A DNA stretch of 64,000 nucleotides from Anisus vortex. Lineage: Eukaryota; Mollusca; Gastropoda; Planorbidae. Of the stretch, positions 35,640-48,531 are shown in pieces. The translations under genes and the position numbers were made by a program. The DNA is taken from the NCBI GenBank assembly GCA_949126835.1, contig OX421494.1, positions 18,835,038-18,899,037 of the forward strand, in the 5' to 3' direction. Under the pieces are notes generated by a model, which worked only from the letters and a program-made list of their open reading frames with translations, had not been told where the DNA came from and did not search any database. Numbering within the stretch: position 1 is the first letter of the stretch; every line of letters starts with the position of its first letter.

Positions 35640-38600
35640 TCATCTTACTTTGCCTTTAGCTGGTATTGGTTTGGTTGGCTCTATTGTTGATGGCTGCAGA
35701 AAAAAACAAAAACAACAGTAGAGAGTAATATATACAAGTTTCTTGGCTGGTGAGAAGATTGCAGAATTCCCATAGCTTAATCATCAGTCAGTCAGAAAAT
35801 ACAATAGCTGACTCCTAATTGATACTTTCTTCTTGTATGATAAATGGCATAATAGTGTGCGTGAATGTCAATTGTGCTTGAGTACAAATGGTTCTTTAAT
35901 ATTGTTTTAAATATGCTGAAAGACGGGAATTTATGTAATCAAGTCAAATTTCCATTTATTTGGATCAATAAAGTAATCTTATCTTAATGTCAAAAGATGA
36001 AAAGAAAACTCTCAAACACAAAATAGTCCAATAAACATTTTTTTAGTTCTGTGTTGGGGGCACCTTTAATAAGAGGTATGTTGCTAATATCTTGTCAGAT
36101 ACTTAATTGTATCAACACAATAAACAGTTAAAAACATAGCAAAAAAAGTAAAGTAGTATAGCATGAACAGGGTTCTTACTAAAAAATCATTCCCAAATTT
36201 TTCTCAAACATCACTAAAAACAATATATCTACTGGAATGTGAAATACCTTAATGTTGACTAGTAGTATGTTTGTAGGACGTTAAAATTTAAAGTTTTTTG
36301 TGGAGTTATAAGACTCTGTAACATAAGTTTTTCGTTTTTTTTAATGTAAAAAATAATAATTTTTTTCAAGCTTCATTTTCCACTGTTTCAAAATTCACAC
36401 ATTTATTAATAGTCTGATTAAAATTTCATAAAAATTGCACTTTCTGTTCCTGAATGACTTTCAATATCAGCCTATTTGTAAAATATCATTTCAAGATGCA
36501 CTTTTTATAATTGGAACTTCAGTCTTAAAATGTAAATTCAAAATTGTATTTTGCTCATCCGTTACATAATTGTCGTCAACCTAAAATTTTCTAGCTTTTA
36601 GTAGTATAAACCAAGTTTATCAATAAATAAAGGGAAAATATCTTCTTTCTTAAGTTTTGAATAAAAAATTAATGAAAAAAAATTAATTGGAAAATTATGG
36701 TTTACTCCTAATGACAAGTGTTTCCTTTAACTGAGTGATTATAAAAAAAAAAAGTAAAAAGTTAGCTCAAAACTTACTTTCAGAATCTTAAAAGAGCAAG
36801 TCAGATCTTCAGATACGATCATCACTGCGGCAGCATTATCAAACTCACCACAGTAGTTTGGAGCACTAAATATTGTTACTAGCTAAAAATAAAAATTGAA
36901 AAATGCTTTTGAGAACAAAACAATGAAATTAAAATTACTTAAATTAATCATTGGCTGTTCCCCCGTCTAACCAGGCTGTAGAGCTGTTACCTCAAATAGC
37001 AGCATGTCACAATAAGGGGCCGTCCATAAATTACGTCACACGATTTTCGATGATTTTTTACCCCCCCTTGTCACACATCGTCACAAAAAGTCAGACCCCC
37101 CCCCTCAGATATGACATCACAAAATCTGCACCCCCCCTCCTAAAAGATATTTTTCTAAAATGCAGATTTACAGGTTCCAAATTATAATTTTTTTGTCATC
37201 GTTTTGTAATTTATGAATTTTGTATTACACAAAAGAAAAATCAAAAGTGTAATTATAACAATAGCATGTGCACAAAAATAAATGCTTTAGTAGAATCAGA
37301 ACAAATAAAAAAAAATGAGTTTATAAAAAAACAACAACACAAAATGTATGTTTATCATGTATTCTCCCATGTTGATGAAAAATGCTTCTTCATGGAATAA
37401 ATAGGGAAAGTATTTGTCTCTTCATCAGGTGAAATGGATATTCCATTCAAATCAAGCTCTTCTTCATCTATCAATAATCTTCTTTATAGAAGGAGCGTCT
37501 GTAATGTATAAGAAGATCCATTCAGCACTCTCTGCATTTTCTTCATTTGCGATAATAACCATTAATTCACGTTGCCTACATGCAGCAACTCTTTGTGGCC
37601 TGATAGGTTTAGGAGGAATAATTGATTCCTGCTTGTGTGTTTATTTAATGGCTGCGCAGCATGTCTAACGAAGCAAAGTACATATGACATTTTTTGCTAA
37701 TCCCATCGCTAATAACAGATTGTATTGACGGACAGTAAAAAATCGTATGGAATCGAACGGTGGGGATTTGATGACCGAGGAAGGATATCATCCACTTTCA
37801 GACTTTGAGCTGCAAACAGAGATGGAAACTTATGCGACGCTCCATCTGTTGTCTGTTCTGGAATGTTCAGACCTTCGCCTGATTGAACAACTGGTAAAGG
37901 AGGTGGAAAAAATATCTCTGTTACTACACTGAAATATGAGCTTCTTGGTTTAGAACAGCACTTTTTGTCGGTGCATTTTACAATTTGAGTTAAGTATTGG
38001 CTTGTTCGTACATGAACGTCAAACCATTTTTTATCTTTAGACAACTGTGTTTTCCATCGATTTCTGAGACTGTTGGGCCAATGAATTCTGCCACGGTTGT
38101 AAAATTATCGACTACCAACTGTGACCAAAGTTCAGCTAGAGTGTTGCCAGCAAACTGAAAATTCTTTTTTTCTAAATCAACATCTATGGTAACACCTCTA
38201 TCGTTCAAGTGACTACTATAGTCGACATGTGGTAGGCCTAATATCAACCCAGTAAGTTCCTTACTGAGTGGCGCCATTTTCCTTTCGACCCTATTAAACG
38301 AACTTCTCCCAGTAGCATTGGTAGCGATAAATACAGCATCAAAATCGTACTGAAGAAAGTGGTAGACTGCAACCTTAATAACTTTTCAGTATCTTGGGTT
38401 TTCTTCTGAGCCACCATCACCTGTCGCCACTAAAATTGGTTTCAACATGCGATGAATACCACTTCGTGTAATGACATTAAATTTCTTGAGATAATTTCTT
38501 GAAATCGAGTCCATGACTGAATGCTGTTGATGAAGATTGTTTTCCAGATCGGATTGCAATGTAAGTCGGTCCTGAATAACCAATAGCTTCTCGGTTTCCT

Positions 38601-41600
38601 AAACCATTGGACTAAATTTGGATTCCAGCATACACCGCCGGAATTAGCTTGTATACTGCAGCCAAAACCCAGTCATGGTCAGCCAAGCTGACTCTGTATT
38701 CGATGTGCATCATCAAGGACTTTGCTTGTTAGCAGTAGTCAACCCGATTGGCACTTGAGCTTTATCGTCTTGACTCACAAAGCACACTTCGTTTGATTGG
38801 CGCTACGTGATCCTATTCAATACATTATTTTACAAGTCTAAGTCCACGGTGCACAAATTATCACTATTGAAAGCTACTATCGGTTTTAATTAATTAGCCC
38901 ATATTTTTTTATATTTCTAAAGAATGTTATGGTCAAGTGTACAAAATCATAATGTTTTCACACAAATCAACCTCTTGAATGCTATGCAAACACTTATTAA
39001 GTTTGAAATATTTTTCAAATACACCTACAAAACTACGCTCATTTGTCTTTTCCGGCCTGTGACTTGTGACATTGCAGGGGGGGGGGGGGAAGAATCAAAA
39101 TCCGGTTTTAAACCGGTTTTATAAAACCAAAAACCGGTTTTGAAAACAAACCGGTTATAACATCCCTAGTGTGCATAAATGTTATGCTTCTATTTATATA
39201 AAATCAACAAAGTCAGCAGCATAAATGATAAACTAAAATTTTATATTCCTGAAAGTTGCGAGTAAATGTCCATTTTTATGTGACGTCGGATATCTTAGAC
39301 CCCCCCTCCCCCCCCTCGTCACACATCGTCACAAATGCGTGACCCCCCTCCCCCCCTAATCGTGTGACGTAATTTATGGATGGCCCCTAAAGCTAAAAAC
39401 ACACTCTATATATTTACATACTTGGGTATATGTAAATACAAATATATATATATTTATCTATATATATATATAACAACTAATGATTATGAAATTGACCACT
39501 CGCTCACAAACTTAAACTCTTAAACATAATACTAATGATTCTATGATAGATATCAGCTCCAGTTCACTAAAAAACCACTATTTTAATAAAAATTATCAAC
39601 AATCACAGTACATTAAGAAAGTTAAAGTGAACTCTATGTTCCTCTGCTTACTCATTGAAATATATCTATTTTACAATTGGACTATCAATAATGTTTAAAA
39701 TTCAAAAGAGACAACCCACCTTTCTTTTTTCAAAAAATGCATAGCCATCCTCTACTACCTGAAAAAAACAAAATTTGGTGCATACATGAGTTTACAAAGA
39801 AAGTATTTATGACTAAAACAAACAAACTCTGAAATCAAAGTTTGTCATATAAATACTTAATATGCAATTTTAGTTAAATAAATTGGCCTTTCTGGGATTG
39901 TGCTCTTTGCCACACACAAGTGAGAAAGAAAAACAAGCAAAGATAACAGATCTAATTTAAAAAAAAAGAGTAAAAATAAGGGGAAATATGTTTATAAATG
40001 TGCACCATATAATATAATGATAAACAGTTATAAATTGATATGCAAGTGTTGTGGCAGGGGGATTTTTAAAAAAACAACTATGGCCTTTAAAAAGTGATTT
40101 TATATCAAATTTTAAAAATCCCAGTGTTTATCTGTGTGTATTGCCAAATACAATGTAAAAGAAATTTATAATTTTTTATTACAGGGTTCGTACAGAAAAA
40201 TCGCCTCAAAATTCCAGGAGTATTCCAGGAGTGTTCCAGAAGTTTTTCAGGAGTAAATTTTTTGAAAAGCCAAGCTGACTTCTTAAAAAAAAAACTCGCT
40301 ACACAGCTTTTATTTTTGTTTTAAGACATTACAGGAGCTTATATAGCCCACATCCCAAGTTTGAATCTAAAAAAATAAACAAGATCTAGTAAAAAAAAAG
40401 AACCAAGGAGTGTGGCATCACTGGTGTCAACGTTTGCGCGCGGAAATAGATTGTGGCAAAGCGGGTTAACTCCAATAGGGCTTTCTGGAAAAGTGAAAGT
40501 ACAATCTGAGAGCAGTGATTACCATTTTTTTTATAATTAATCTTCCTCGAAAAATAAGGAGTTTTTAGTATTTTCCCAGGACTAAATGCAGTTTTTCCAG
40601 GAGTTTTAAGGTCCTGGAACACAACTTTTTGTTTTCCAGGAGTATCAAGGAGTTTCCAGGAGCTGTACGAACCCTGTTTAAAAATGTTAAGCCTCCCTAA
40701 GATAGGTTCTTTGAATAATCAGGTTTTGGCCTTCTTTTTGAGGTCAGTGGAAATGAGTTACTTTTTATGTTTCTTTTTAAGCTGATCCTAGTTCTATAAA
40801 TTATTATATGCATAAAGAAATTGTTTAATACAATAGACAACAATAAAAAAAAAACAAGTTAAAAAAAGTGTGAAAAATCCTGTTGTTTGGCTCTGATGAT
40901 TTTAATTCATTTGCGTTTGGCTCATCAGGCCAAGGTATAACTCTATACCATCATTTCTTGACAAACTCATGCATAGCGTTAGACTCATCAGGCCAAGGTA
41001 TAACTCTATACCATCATTTCTTGACAAACTCATGCAAAGCGTTAGACTCATTAGGCCTAGGTATAACTCTATACCATCATTTCTTGACAAACTCATGCAT
41101 AGCGTTAGACTCATTAGGCCTAGGTATAACTCTATACCATCATATCTTGACAAACTCATGCATAGCGTTAGACTCATTAGGCCTAGGTATAACTCTATAC
41201 CATCATTTCTTGACAAACTCATGCATAGCGTTAGACTCATTAGGCCTAGGTATAACTCTATACCATCATTTCTTGTCAAACTCATGCATCTCTGGATTTA
41301 GCCTTTGCAACGAATAAATCTTCTTTAAAAAACATTATTTTGCACACAAAATCTTTTTAGGTTAAATGTATGTATACGCATGTCATTGTAATTCTACATC
41401 ATTAAGAAAAATGTCACCTATGTGCAAGCAACTAATTGCTCACCTGATGTGCCCTCGCAATCAAACTGCAACTAAACCTCCTTAAATACTCCTTGACAAT
41501 ATCCCCGCCAAACGTGTAGGAGACACCCCTGTCATTTTCACCCCAGCCTGTGATGTCCTATAAAACAGGATTAATTGAATGAAATCAAAATAACATAAAA

Positions 41601-44600
41601 CTTAAAAAGTTATGTGCATTTTCAATTTATAATCTCTATATTGGTAAAACTAAAAATAGCAGTTATACTAGTAACTAATATCTGAAACACTTTGCTGGGG
41701 GTAACACTGCTTTGATTAAATTATCTTATTGAATAAAAAAACATATAATGAGGATTTACTAATAAGAATGTAAGTACATATCTTTTTTAAACTATAATTA
41801 GTTTACAATATAAATATTTTTTCAGCTCATTAAGATTTTCCGACTGCACAAATTTTTAATAAGTTATGAGGCCTAATAACTACAAAATTATCTTCTCAAG
41901 ACTAATTCAATCCATTTTAAAAGACTCTAATGGAAATAGGAACAAATGACAAGTATTGTATCTGAATGCAAATGTGTATTTCACAATGACCTCATCTGGA
42001 TCTGACCACAAAATATCACACAGCAATCCATGATCAGGTACATCACTAGGTCGATGAAGGTGGCGAATCTTAAAAATAGTACAGAAAAATCAACTGTCAA
42101 AGTAAGGATAAAAAAGAACAAGAGAAGATGTTAACATTTGTTTAGCAGAAGTGGCGGCAAAGTTTCCCATTTACAGTCATCCCTCTTTTATTGCAGTTCA
42201 CCTATTCCAGACTATATAGTGATTAGTGAATTTCTACACAAATTTTTTTTTTTTTTTTATAAATCTAGTTTGAGTGTAGAAAACTTGTTCACTGCCCTCT
42301 AAATAGGGTTTCTAAGATTATTAGAATGGAAATACAATAACACCCCCATTAGTAACCATTAGACTAAGTGTAAAACATTTGGAAGGAGAGGAATAGAATC
42401 TTGACAACTGAGCACACTGTACATTTTCACTATTTTGATAAACTTTTTAATGAAAATATTTGTATTTGAAAAAGGGCAATAAATAAAGCCATGAATCTTG
42501 AACTTGTTAACAACTGTATGTTTACCTTCTTTGGTTTTAAATGAACAATCAAAATAAAATTAAAAGAAATCAGATTTAAACTCAATGCAATCTAAATAAA
42601 CTACGGTAAATGGTTTATCTTTGTAAGTGCAAAATTAGAGCAAGCTTGACTGACCAATATTGATTTATATTTTAAGATTAAAGATCAAGTGAAGACCTTT
42701 TTATACAAATTGAGTTAACATTTCATTGTGAAAGTAAATAATGTAATCAGCATCTGAATGTTACTATCAAATCATTTATACAAGATATCAAAGATAAATT
42801 TTAAGTATTTAGTTCAATATTTGCACTAAAATGTGTGTGTTTTTTGGAGGAAAAATCCAAATCTCGTAGCCATTTGAGATGTTTTTATATCCGGCAACAT
42901 AGGAAAGTGACATAAGAGAAAGGATTTTGACTGGGAATAATGAATATTGTCACGTGTTTTGAATGTATTACCTCATGTTTTGAATCTTTTCCCGGTTCTT
43001 ATTTTTAACAAAATGGTTAAATATAGATTTATAGCGTCGAGTTTTGTGTATTTATTTCCTTTCTCAAACATCACTTCCGTATGAGGCTTTTCCAAATCTC
43101 ATCCCTTTTGATAAAAACCTCTTCACTTGGTCTTTAAGTACTTAGCTATAAAAAATATTAAAAAAACAAAGTTTTATCGAAATAAAATTGTTAAACTCAA
43201 AATGGCTTTACCTGATCTAGTTCTGTGAGATCTGGTGATAGACCTCCATGCATGCACAAAATTGTACAGTCTACAATAGCAGCTAAAGACCATGGAATAA
43301 TAGTAATATCAGTCAATGTTAATTTACCAACTTATACAGATTTTCTACACTTTATCTCAATAAAATATTTTTAGTAATTACTAAATGGATTACAATGAAA
43401 TATGTTTTAGTAATTACTAAATGGATTTTCTGTATTAAAAAAATGAACATAACTTTATCCATTAGGTTTATGGTGTAAAGTAAAAAGAGTAAAAGTTTAA
43501 ATATTTAACCTTTTAATAAAAAAATAAACTGCCTGAATTGAAAATTAAATATTAACTACACAATACTCATGAGTAATATTTTGGAAATGGTTAGGAAAGA
43601 AAGAACTTTTGTTTAGCTCTATATGTCTATATGTATTCTATCAGTGGGTTGTTGTTGTTTTTTTGACATATTGAAACATCCTTTTACCATGCCAGGAGAA
43701 TAAAGCAACAAATAGAAAAGGCAAACAGGTTCAGCAGTTTACCCCACAGCCTCCGTTACACATATTCAAATGTATATACTGACTTGGTATGAAAAACAAT
43801 ATAAAACTTTCTGCTGGTATCAGTAATAAATTGTCTTGTGGTACCATTGGTGCTTTTTTATTTTAACCTGGTATACTACAATTTTAACCACTGAACAAAC
43901 ATATTGGGAATAATGAGCGATTAACAAATATGCTTTGTTTTTAATTGTAGGTCTTTATGCAAATACTAATACATTTATCTCTTGCAAAATTTATTTCATC
44001 TTCTATCTTAAATTGTATGTGTTAAAAGTGATGAACAGTTCTAAATATAAATATAATGTCATTTAAATTGGGTGGCTGTGGGATTAAATCTGTGATCTTT
44101 TAACCACTAAGTAAGGGACAACATATTCAAACTAAATGATTTAAGACTAAATAACCCATGACAAGCATGTCAAAATCCCATTCCTTTTAAAAGCATGCAA
44201 CTTAGTCATTTATTTTAAGAAGATCTAGAATAAAAAAAAAGATTTAAAAACAAAGATAAGCAGTTTTTTTATATAATTTTCTGACAAATAGTGGATTGTA
44301 ATTGTCGATTTTAAGTTTCAAGTCTAAACTAAATGTATATTCCTCAAGGTAAAACAAATATGAAATGAATCTATAATAATGCTTTACAGAGACATTACGT
44401 GAAGGACAAAAAAAAAGCTGAAAAAATAGGCAAAATGGTAGACACACATGTGTAGCGCCACCTAGTGGTACAAAAAGCAATTATTTTTTACAAAATGGAA
44501 TCATAAAAAACACATGATCACCACAAGAAATCAGTATACAGTGCAACAGCAACAATATATTCATTATTTACAATTTGCAGCAATAAAAAGCAAATGTAAC

Positions 44601-46867
44601 AACTATGTCACATTACTAAGAAGTATTTATATAAACCTAAAGCACAAATCATTTTTTAGTCTTTTGAAAATGTTGATTTTAATTGAAACATATTTTAAAC
44701 TAGTGTTTGCATAGCTTACAATTCCATGAATGCTTGTAATAGTAAATATATCAACATTGTAAATAGCTTTAATTTAAATTCAAAGTATTTTTTTTTCTCA
44801 GAAGTTTGTCTTTTCTTTTTCCTTTTGCTATGTTGTTCTTTTCACCCAAAAAACACTCAAATATTTAACAATTAGAAGAAAAAAAATAAAAATATTTAAA
44901 ATTTAAGAGAAATAAGTCCACCAAAATGTAAGATACAAAATGTGAACTAAACAATTCCAACTGACACAACGGCAAAAGTGAAACTATTGCAAAACTGAAA
45001 AGAACAAAACTGGGGGAGGAATAAACATTTTTTAAAAAGAGGATAACACCAAAGAACACTGTTGTGACATTTCACAAAGAAACTCACAGACTGGTAAGCA
45101 GTTAAAGCAGTCAGTGAATGTTTTCCACAACTTTATATTATAGCGTCTTTTACACTCATCATAGAAGCCATATATTCTGCAAGGAAATGAATTTAGCTCC
45201 AGAAACCTCATAACCAGGCAGCATTAATTTTCATTTAATTGTTTGTTTTTGTTTCTCCATATTAAAAAAAAAGGATGTTTTTAAAGTTTTTTAAGTGGCT
45301 TAAAACATTAATGAAAAGCAATGATAATAATACCTGTTTATTGAAGCACACTCATGATTTCCCCTTAGCATAAAAAAGTTTTGTGGATATTTAATCTTGT
45401 AGGCTAAAAGCAAACAAATCACTTCCAAAGACTGGCGTCCTCTATGATGGGAACAATAGAAATGTGATATCAATGAAACATTTACTTATAATTTTCTTTA
45501 CAGATTTTCTCTTTTTATCAAATGGGCAAACTGGTTTTCACTGTTGTTTACTGCAAGATTTTTGTGCCTAAATTAAGCAATAAAAGTTGTTTTTTTGAAA
45601 CCAGTTACACAACAAGAGATATTGTGACTTTTTGTGTTCTAGTCAAAGTGTTCTAAATATGTGAAACTAAAAAAGCAAATAATTTTAATGAAATGCATTA
45701 GTAGAGTCAAAAGTTACACAAATGGTTCAGGCCAACTCGTTAACAATGACACAAAGTACTGCAATGAGCCTACCTGTCAACATAGTCACCTAGAAATAGA
45801 TAATTTGCATTGGGTGGATAGCCGCAAGCATCAAAGTGTCTCAGCAGGTCATCATATTGGCCATGGATGTCCCCAATGATGTTTACAGGGGCATCAAGTT
45901 CAACTAGCATGGGCTGCTCCATAAATATATCTCTAGATACTATACACAAGTGTCGAATGTGGGCCTCGGGTAGTTGAACCTAGCAAAGAATGCAAATATA
46001 GTTGCATTTCTTTTCCAAGCCAACATTATACAAGTTGGTCTATTAATATCTAAAATAGTATTAATCTAAACATTAATAAAAAAAATAATAAAGTGCTTTT
46101 AAACAAACATGATAACATGTACATACTGAACAATCAATAAAGCACGCCAAAATTTTAATTTTGATTGCAACTTTGCAACCAACTATTTTACATGTTATAC
46201 TGAGATTGAACTTATATCAGTATCAGAAGGGAAATACGGTAACTTTTATTATAGTAATTTCCAAGCTTTTACAAATCAATTACAGATTATTTGTAAAAAG
46301 AGTAAAGAAAGACAAATTGTATATGCCATATGTGAATGAGAGTTGCTTTTTTTTTTTATTTTGATGCTTTTTACATTGAATATTTTTCATCAAAAGACAA
46401 CATAATATTTTCATATGTTTTCAAACGGGAGTTAAGAATGACACTCTTCTAGAATCAAATATAAAATAAAAAAACATTTTTTACTTTTTACTATTTATTC
46501 ATTAGAATAACAAAGAGGATTTTAAGAACATAAATTTGCAAAACAATAGGAAATTTAATTCAAATCTCTTATTTTCTAGTAATTGATAACGGCTGGTCCT
46601 TCGGTTAGTACACTCGACTGTAAAAAAAATAACCCGGCTTTTAGCCCTGCCCCTCGACCAATCCTTGTCAACCTGCAAGAGTTTTGGGCCTAGGACGAAA
46701 TAATCTTCTATCTAGAAGGAACATCTGTGAACTTGAATAAAAGTCAAATAAATTCAAAGCATAACAAAGAAGGTAGAAAAATGCTTTACCTGTTTGCCTG
46801 GCTGATTTTTACAACTAAGAAGCTGGGCAATAATAGCATCAATGTCAATATGTGCATTTCTACTCAT
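35640..46867 (-). CDS. divergent protein phosphatase 1-like catalytic subunit (10 exons)
   Basis: Metal-dependent Ser/Thr phosphatase of the PPP family. Exons: 46790-46867, 45774-45979, 45334-45441, 45088-45176, 43212-43282, 41991-42068, 41444-41557, 39720-39758, 36778-36882, 35640-35693. Phases agree throughout, giving 313 residues. All signature motifs are intact: [83 protein letters not shown] and [12 protein letters not shown]. The closest family is PP1 rather than PP2A or calcineurin, but it differs at many positions ([32 protein letters not shown]) and the C-terminus is short and unlike PP1 alpha/beta/gamma. It is therefore probably a lineage-specific paralogue. The exon 6 donor (GTCATT) is weak. 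An acceptor-like AG just before the start codon suggests a 5' non-coding exon. The last exon may instead splice on at 35649 (see 32969-33046). Introns 7 and 8 contain transposons. Confidence 0.9.
37016..39387 (-). mobile_element. 2.37-kb DNA transposon with inverted ends and TAA target duplications
   Basis: Both ends carry the same inverted repeat of about 30 bp starting GGGGCCRTCCATAAATTACG, with one mismatch. The element is flanked by TAA on each side (37013-37015, 39388-39390). Beneath the ends are C- or G-rich tracts and the motif GTCACACATCGTCACAAA, which lies in the same orientation at both ends. The inside codes on the minus strand for a broken DDE-like transposase. It sits in intron 8 of the PP1-like gene and itself carries a LINE tail near 37475. 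The 3-bp TAA duplication would fit PIF/Harbinger-like elements, but the superfamily is not assigned. Confidence 0.8.
37709..38790 (-). pseudogene. decayed DDE-like transposase of the TAA transposon
   Basis: Minus-strand segments follow one another with stops and at least two frameshifts. [19 protein letters not shown] (about 38716-38775, likely first Asp) comes first, then [20 protein letters not shown], then [16 protein letters not shown] (about 38386-38430, likely second Asp), and [20 protein letters not shown] with [14 protein letters not shown] (about 38235-38350, likely catalytic Glu). The tail [18 protein letters not shown] and [12 protein letters not shown] has paired cysteines and may bind zinc. 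The order matches a DDE catalytic core; the assignment of individual residues is inference. It cannot encode an active enzyme as it stands. Confidence 0.65.
40182..40676. mobile_element. 495-bp hAT-like MITE in PP1-like intron 7
   Basis: Perfect 14-bp terminal inverted repeats CAGGGTTCGTACAG. Next to both ends are repeated TCCAGGAGT words. The flanking octamers (TTTTATTA and TTTAAAAA) match only partly, so the target duplication has decayed or the insertion is old. No transposase. Confidence 0.75.
40919..41290. repeat. 63-bp tandem array, about 6 units
   Basis: The unit contains GGTATAACTCTATACCATCA, itself a near-palindrome, then TTTCTTGACAAACTCATGCA. The period of 63 keeps three frames open (+, + and -), producing 110-144 codon ORFs made of perfect 21-residue repeats. 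It lies in intron 7 of the PP1-like gene, so it is not a gene. Four units carry TAGGCCTA; the earlier ones have CAGGCCAA. Confidence 0.95.
43283..45087 (-). other. PP1-like intron 4
   Basis: AT-rich intron without a recognised element. The ORFs at 44244-44480, 44514-44714 and 44865-45059 are low-complexity. Confidence 0.5.
46586..46750 (+). mobile_element. SINE family B copy in PP1-like intron 1
   Basis: tRNA-like head (GGCTGGTCCTTCGGTTAGTA), short body (CAAGAGTTTTGGGCCTAGGA) and 3' tail TAATCTTCTATCTAGAAGGA then ACATCTGTGAAC. The tail matches the LINE 3' end found elsewhere in the window. Confidence 0.75.
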
Positions 46868-47379
46868 TGTTGTGTCTGATACAAGAAGAAAACATTTTAA
46901 AAAATGAGTTGGTGTTTTTTTTTTCAATATTTCAATTATTACAGAATCAAAGGAAACTAATCTATGTCTGATTTATCACATGAAAATTAATTAGGTTCTA
47001 TAATTAGACACTATATCTGATGGACAAACAACAAGCTTACCTTGCTGAATAACTGCCTGGTCTTTTTTCAAACTTTGAAAGAATAACAAGAATTAGCCTT
47101 GCTTTTGTTGTTCAAAATAAGGTCACTATAATTTTAAATATAACTTTTTGTTTTTAATTCCATTCAAGAAACATTTTATCTAATTCAAAACACACAGAAT
47201 TTTTAATAAAGAAAATATTTTTGTTTGCACTGCTGACATCATATCAAATTTAACCGTTTTATTTTACATGTCTATGCACTCTTCACATTGCCGTTCTACT
47301 TTTCACATTACATAATCCTTCCATAAAAAAGAATATATATGTTTATTATGATATGCTTATCTGTAGCTTTAGTTTAGTC

Positions 47380-47672
47380 TTTCATTTTGATTAGGACTTT
47401 GCTGTTAAAAGAAGTTGGTGTCCTAGTTTATTCAGCCAACCCTTAATATGCCCTAATGCCACTCAGAAAGTAAGAGAACTTGATGTTTGTATGCATTTAT
47501 TCTTGCTTATGGAATAATCTATGCATTTTTATCCCTGTATCTATCTGAGCATTGTAATTGATTATTGTTGTCCTTTGTTACTAAGTAAAATACAATTTAA
47601 TACTTTAGTTTATTACTAGTTTGCTCTTTACCCTTCTTTAGTGTTTTTTAGTTTAGTGATTTTACAAAAATT
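47380..47672 (-). mobile_element. LINE 3' UTR fragment
   Basis: Clear match to 56210-56470 (shared: GGTTTGTTCAGGCAACCC-like and AATGCCACTC; then GTTTAGTGATTTTAC). It directly abuts the tail end of the SINE A copy at 47673. Confidence 0.65.
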
Positions 47673-47925
47673 AAAGTATCCCGTCAGACCAAATTGATCC
47701 ATAGGGTTGTTGGAGCAGCGTAGACCAATTTCTGTGGCCACGGCATACTAGGTGATTGTGTGGCCAGCACTATGTACACCCACCTTTACTTTACCCGTCA
47801 TAGCTGGGTAGACTCAGGGACACCCTCAAGACCCAGGAAAAACTCCTAGCCTGCACCAGGATTCAAATCCAGGAACTTTGGTATGCCAGCCGAATGCACT
47901 ACCACACGGCCACCGTGCCTCCTAA
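47673..47925 (-). mobile_element. SINE family A copy, near full length
   Basis: Reverse complement of SINE A with all blocks present: TATCCCGTCAGACCAAATTG, CCACGGCATACTAGGTGATT, CATAGCTGGGTAGACTCAGG, GCACCAGGATTCAAATCCAG and a head ending in CACACGGCCACCGTGCC. It lies upstream of the PP1-like start codon. Confidence 0.85.
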
Positions 47926-48224
47926 CTTCCCAAGGTTTAGTGATTTAACTATTAGGCCTATCTATTGGTTGGATTTACATTTTTTTCTTTTGCATCATCA
48001 TTTTAATTTATTCAACTGACCATATGAATGACTGTAGGCCCTAGCCCTAATGAGGCTTTGGAAAAGTGCAATTAGAGTTTTGAGTCATTACTAATGACAG
48101 AGTTTTCTTTTTAGAACTCCCAATATTTGATTAAAAAAATTATAGGCTATATATTTTATATTTAAATATATGCTATTCAATTATTTTATTTCACTAAGAA
48201 TACTACCATTTTACGACTATTTAT

Positions 48225-48290
48225 AAAGTGTACGGATGAGCATGGGATGCATTAATCTTCTTTATAGAAGGAGTGTCTGTAATATTTAAG
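48225..48290 (+). mobile_element. LINE 3' tail fragment
   Basis: TTAATCTTCTTTATAGAAGG then AGTGTCTGTAATATTTAAG, the conserved LINE end, severely 5' truncated. Confidence 0.6.
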
Positions 48291-48531
48291 TATAATATAA
48301 GAGAAGTAATTTTATAAGTAGGCCTATTCCTATTAAAATTGTATAGTGTAGCCTATAGGCATTGGAATCAAAATTTTTTAAATTTTTTAAAAATTAAAGG
48401 AAAGGCTAGTACAATTACAGAGGTAAGTGAATTATGAATGACAGTATCTACTATCTCACTATCTGGTAATGAGTCTGGTATCAGGAGTATGCCTATAGCC
48501 TATGGTAGTATGGATGGCTGTCTAGTCTGAA

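Noticed and set aside
37475..37512. AATCTTCTTTATAGAAGGAG as part of the transposon at 37016
   Set aside because: It matches the LINE tail hairpin found at several other places, so it is better explained as a truncated LINE insertion within the transposon.
40883..41317. Three long repeat ORFs (two plus, one minus) of 21-residue units
   Set aside because: Same artefact from the 63-bp array inside a PP1-like intron; open on both strands.
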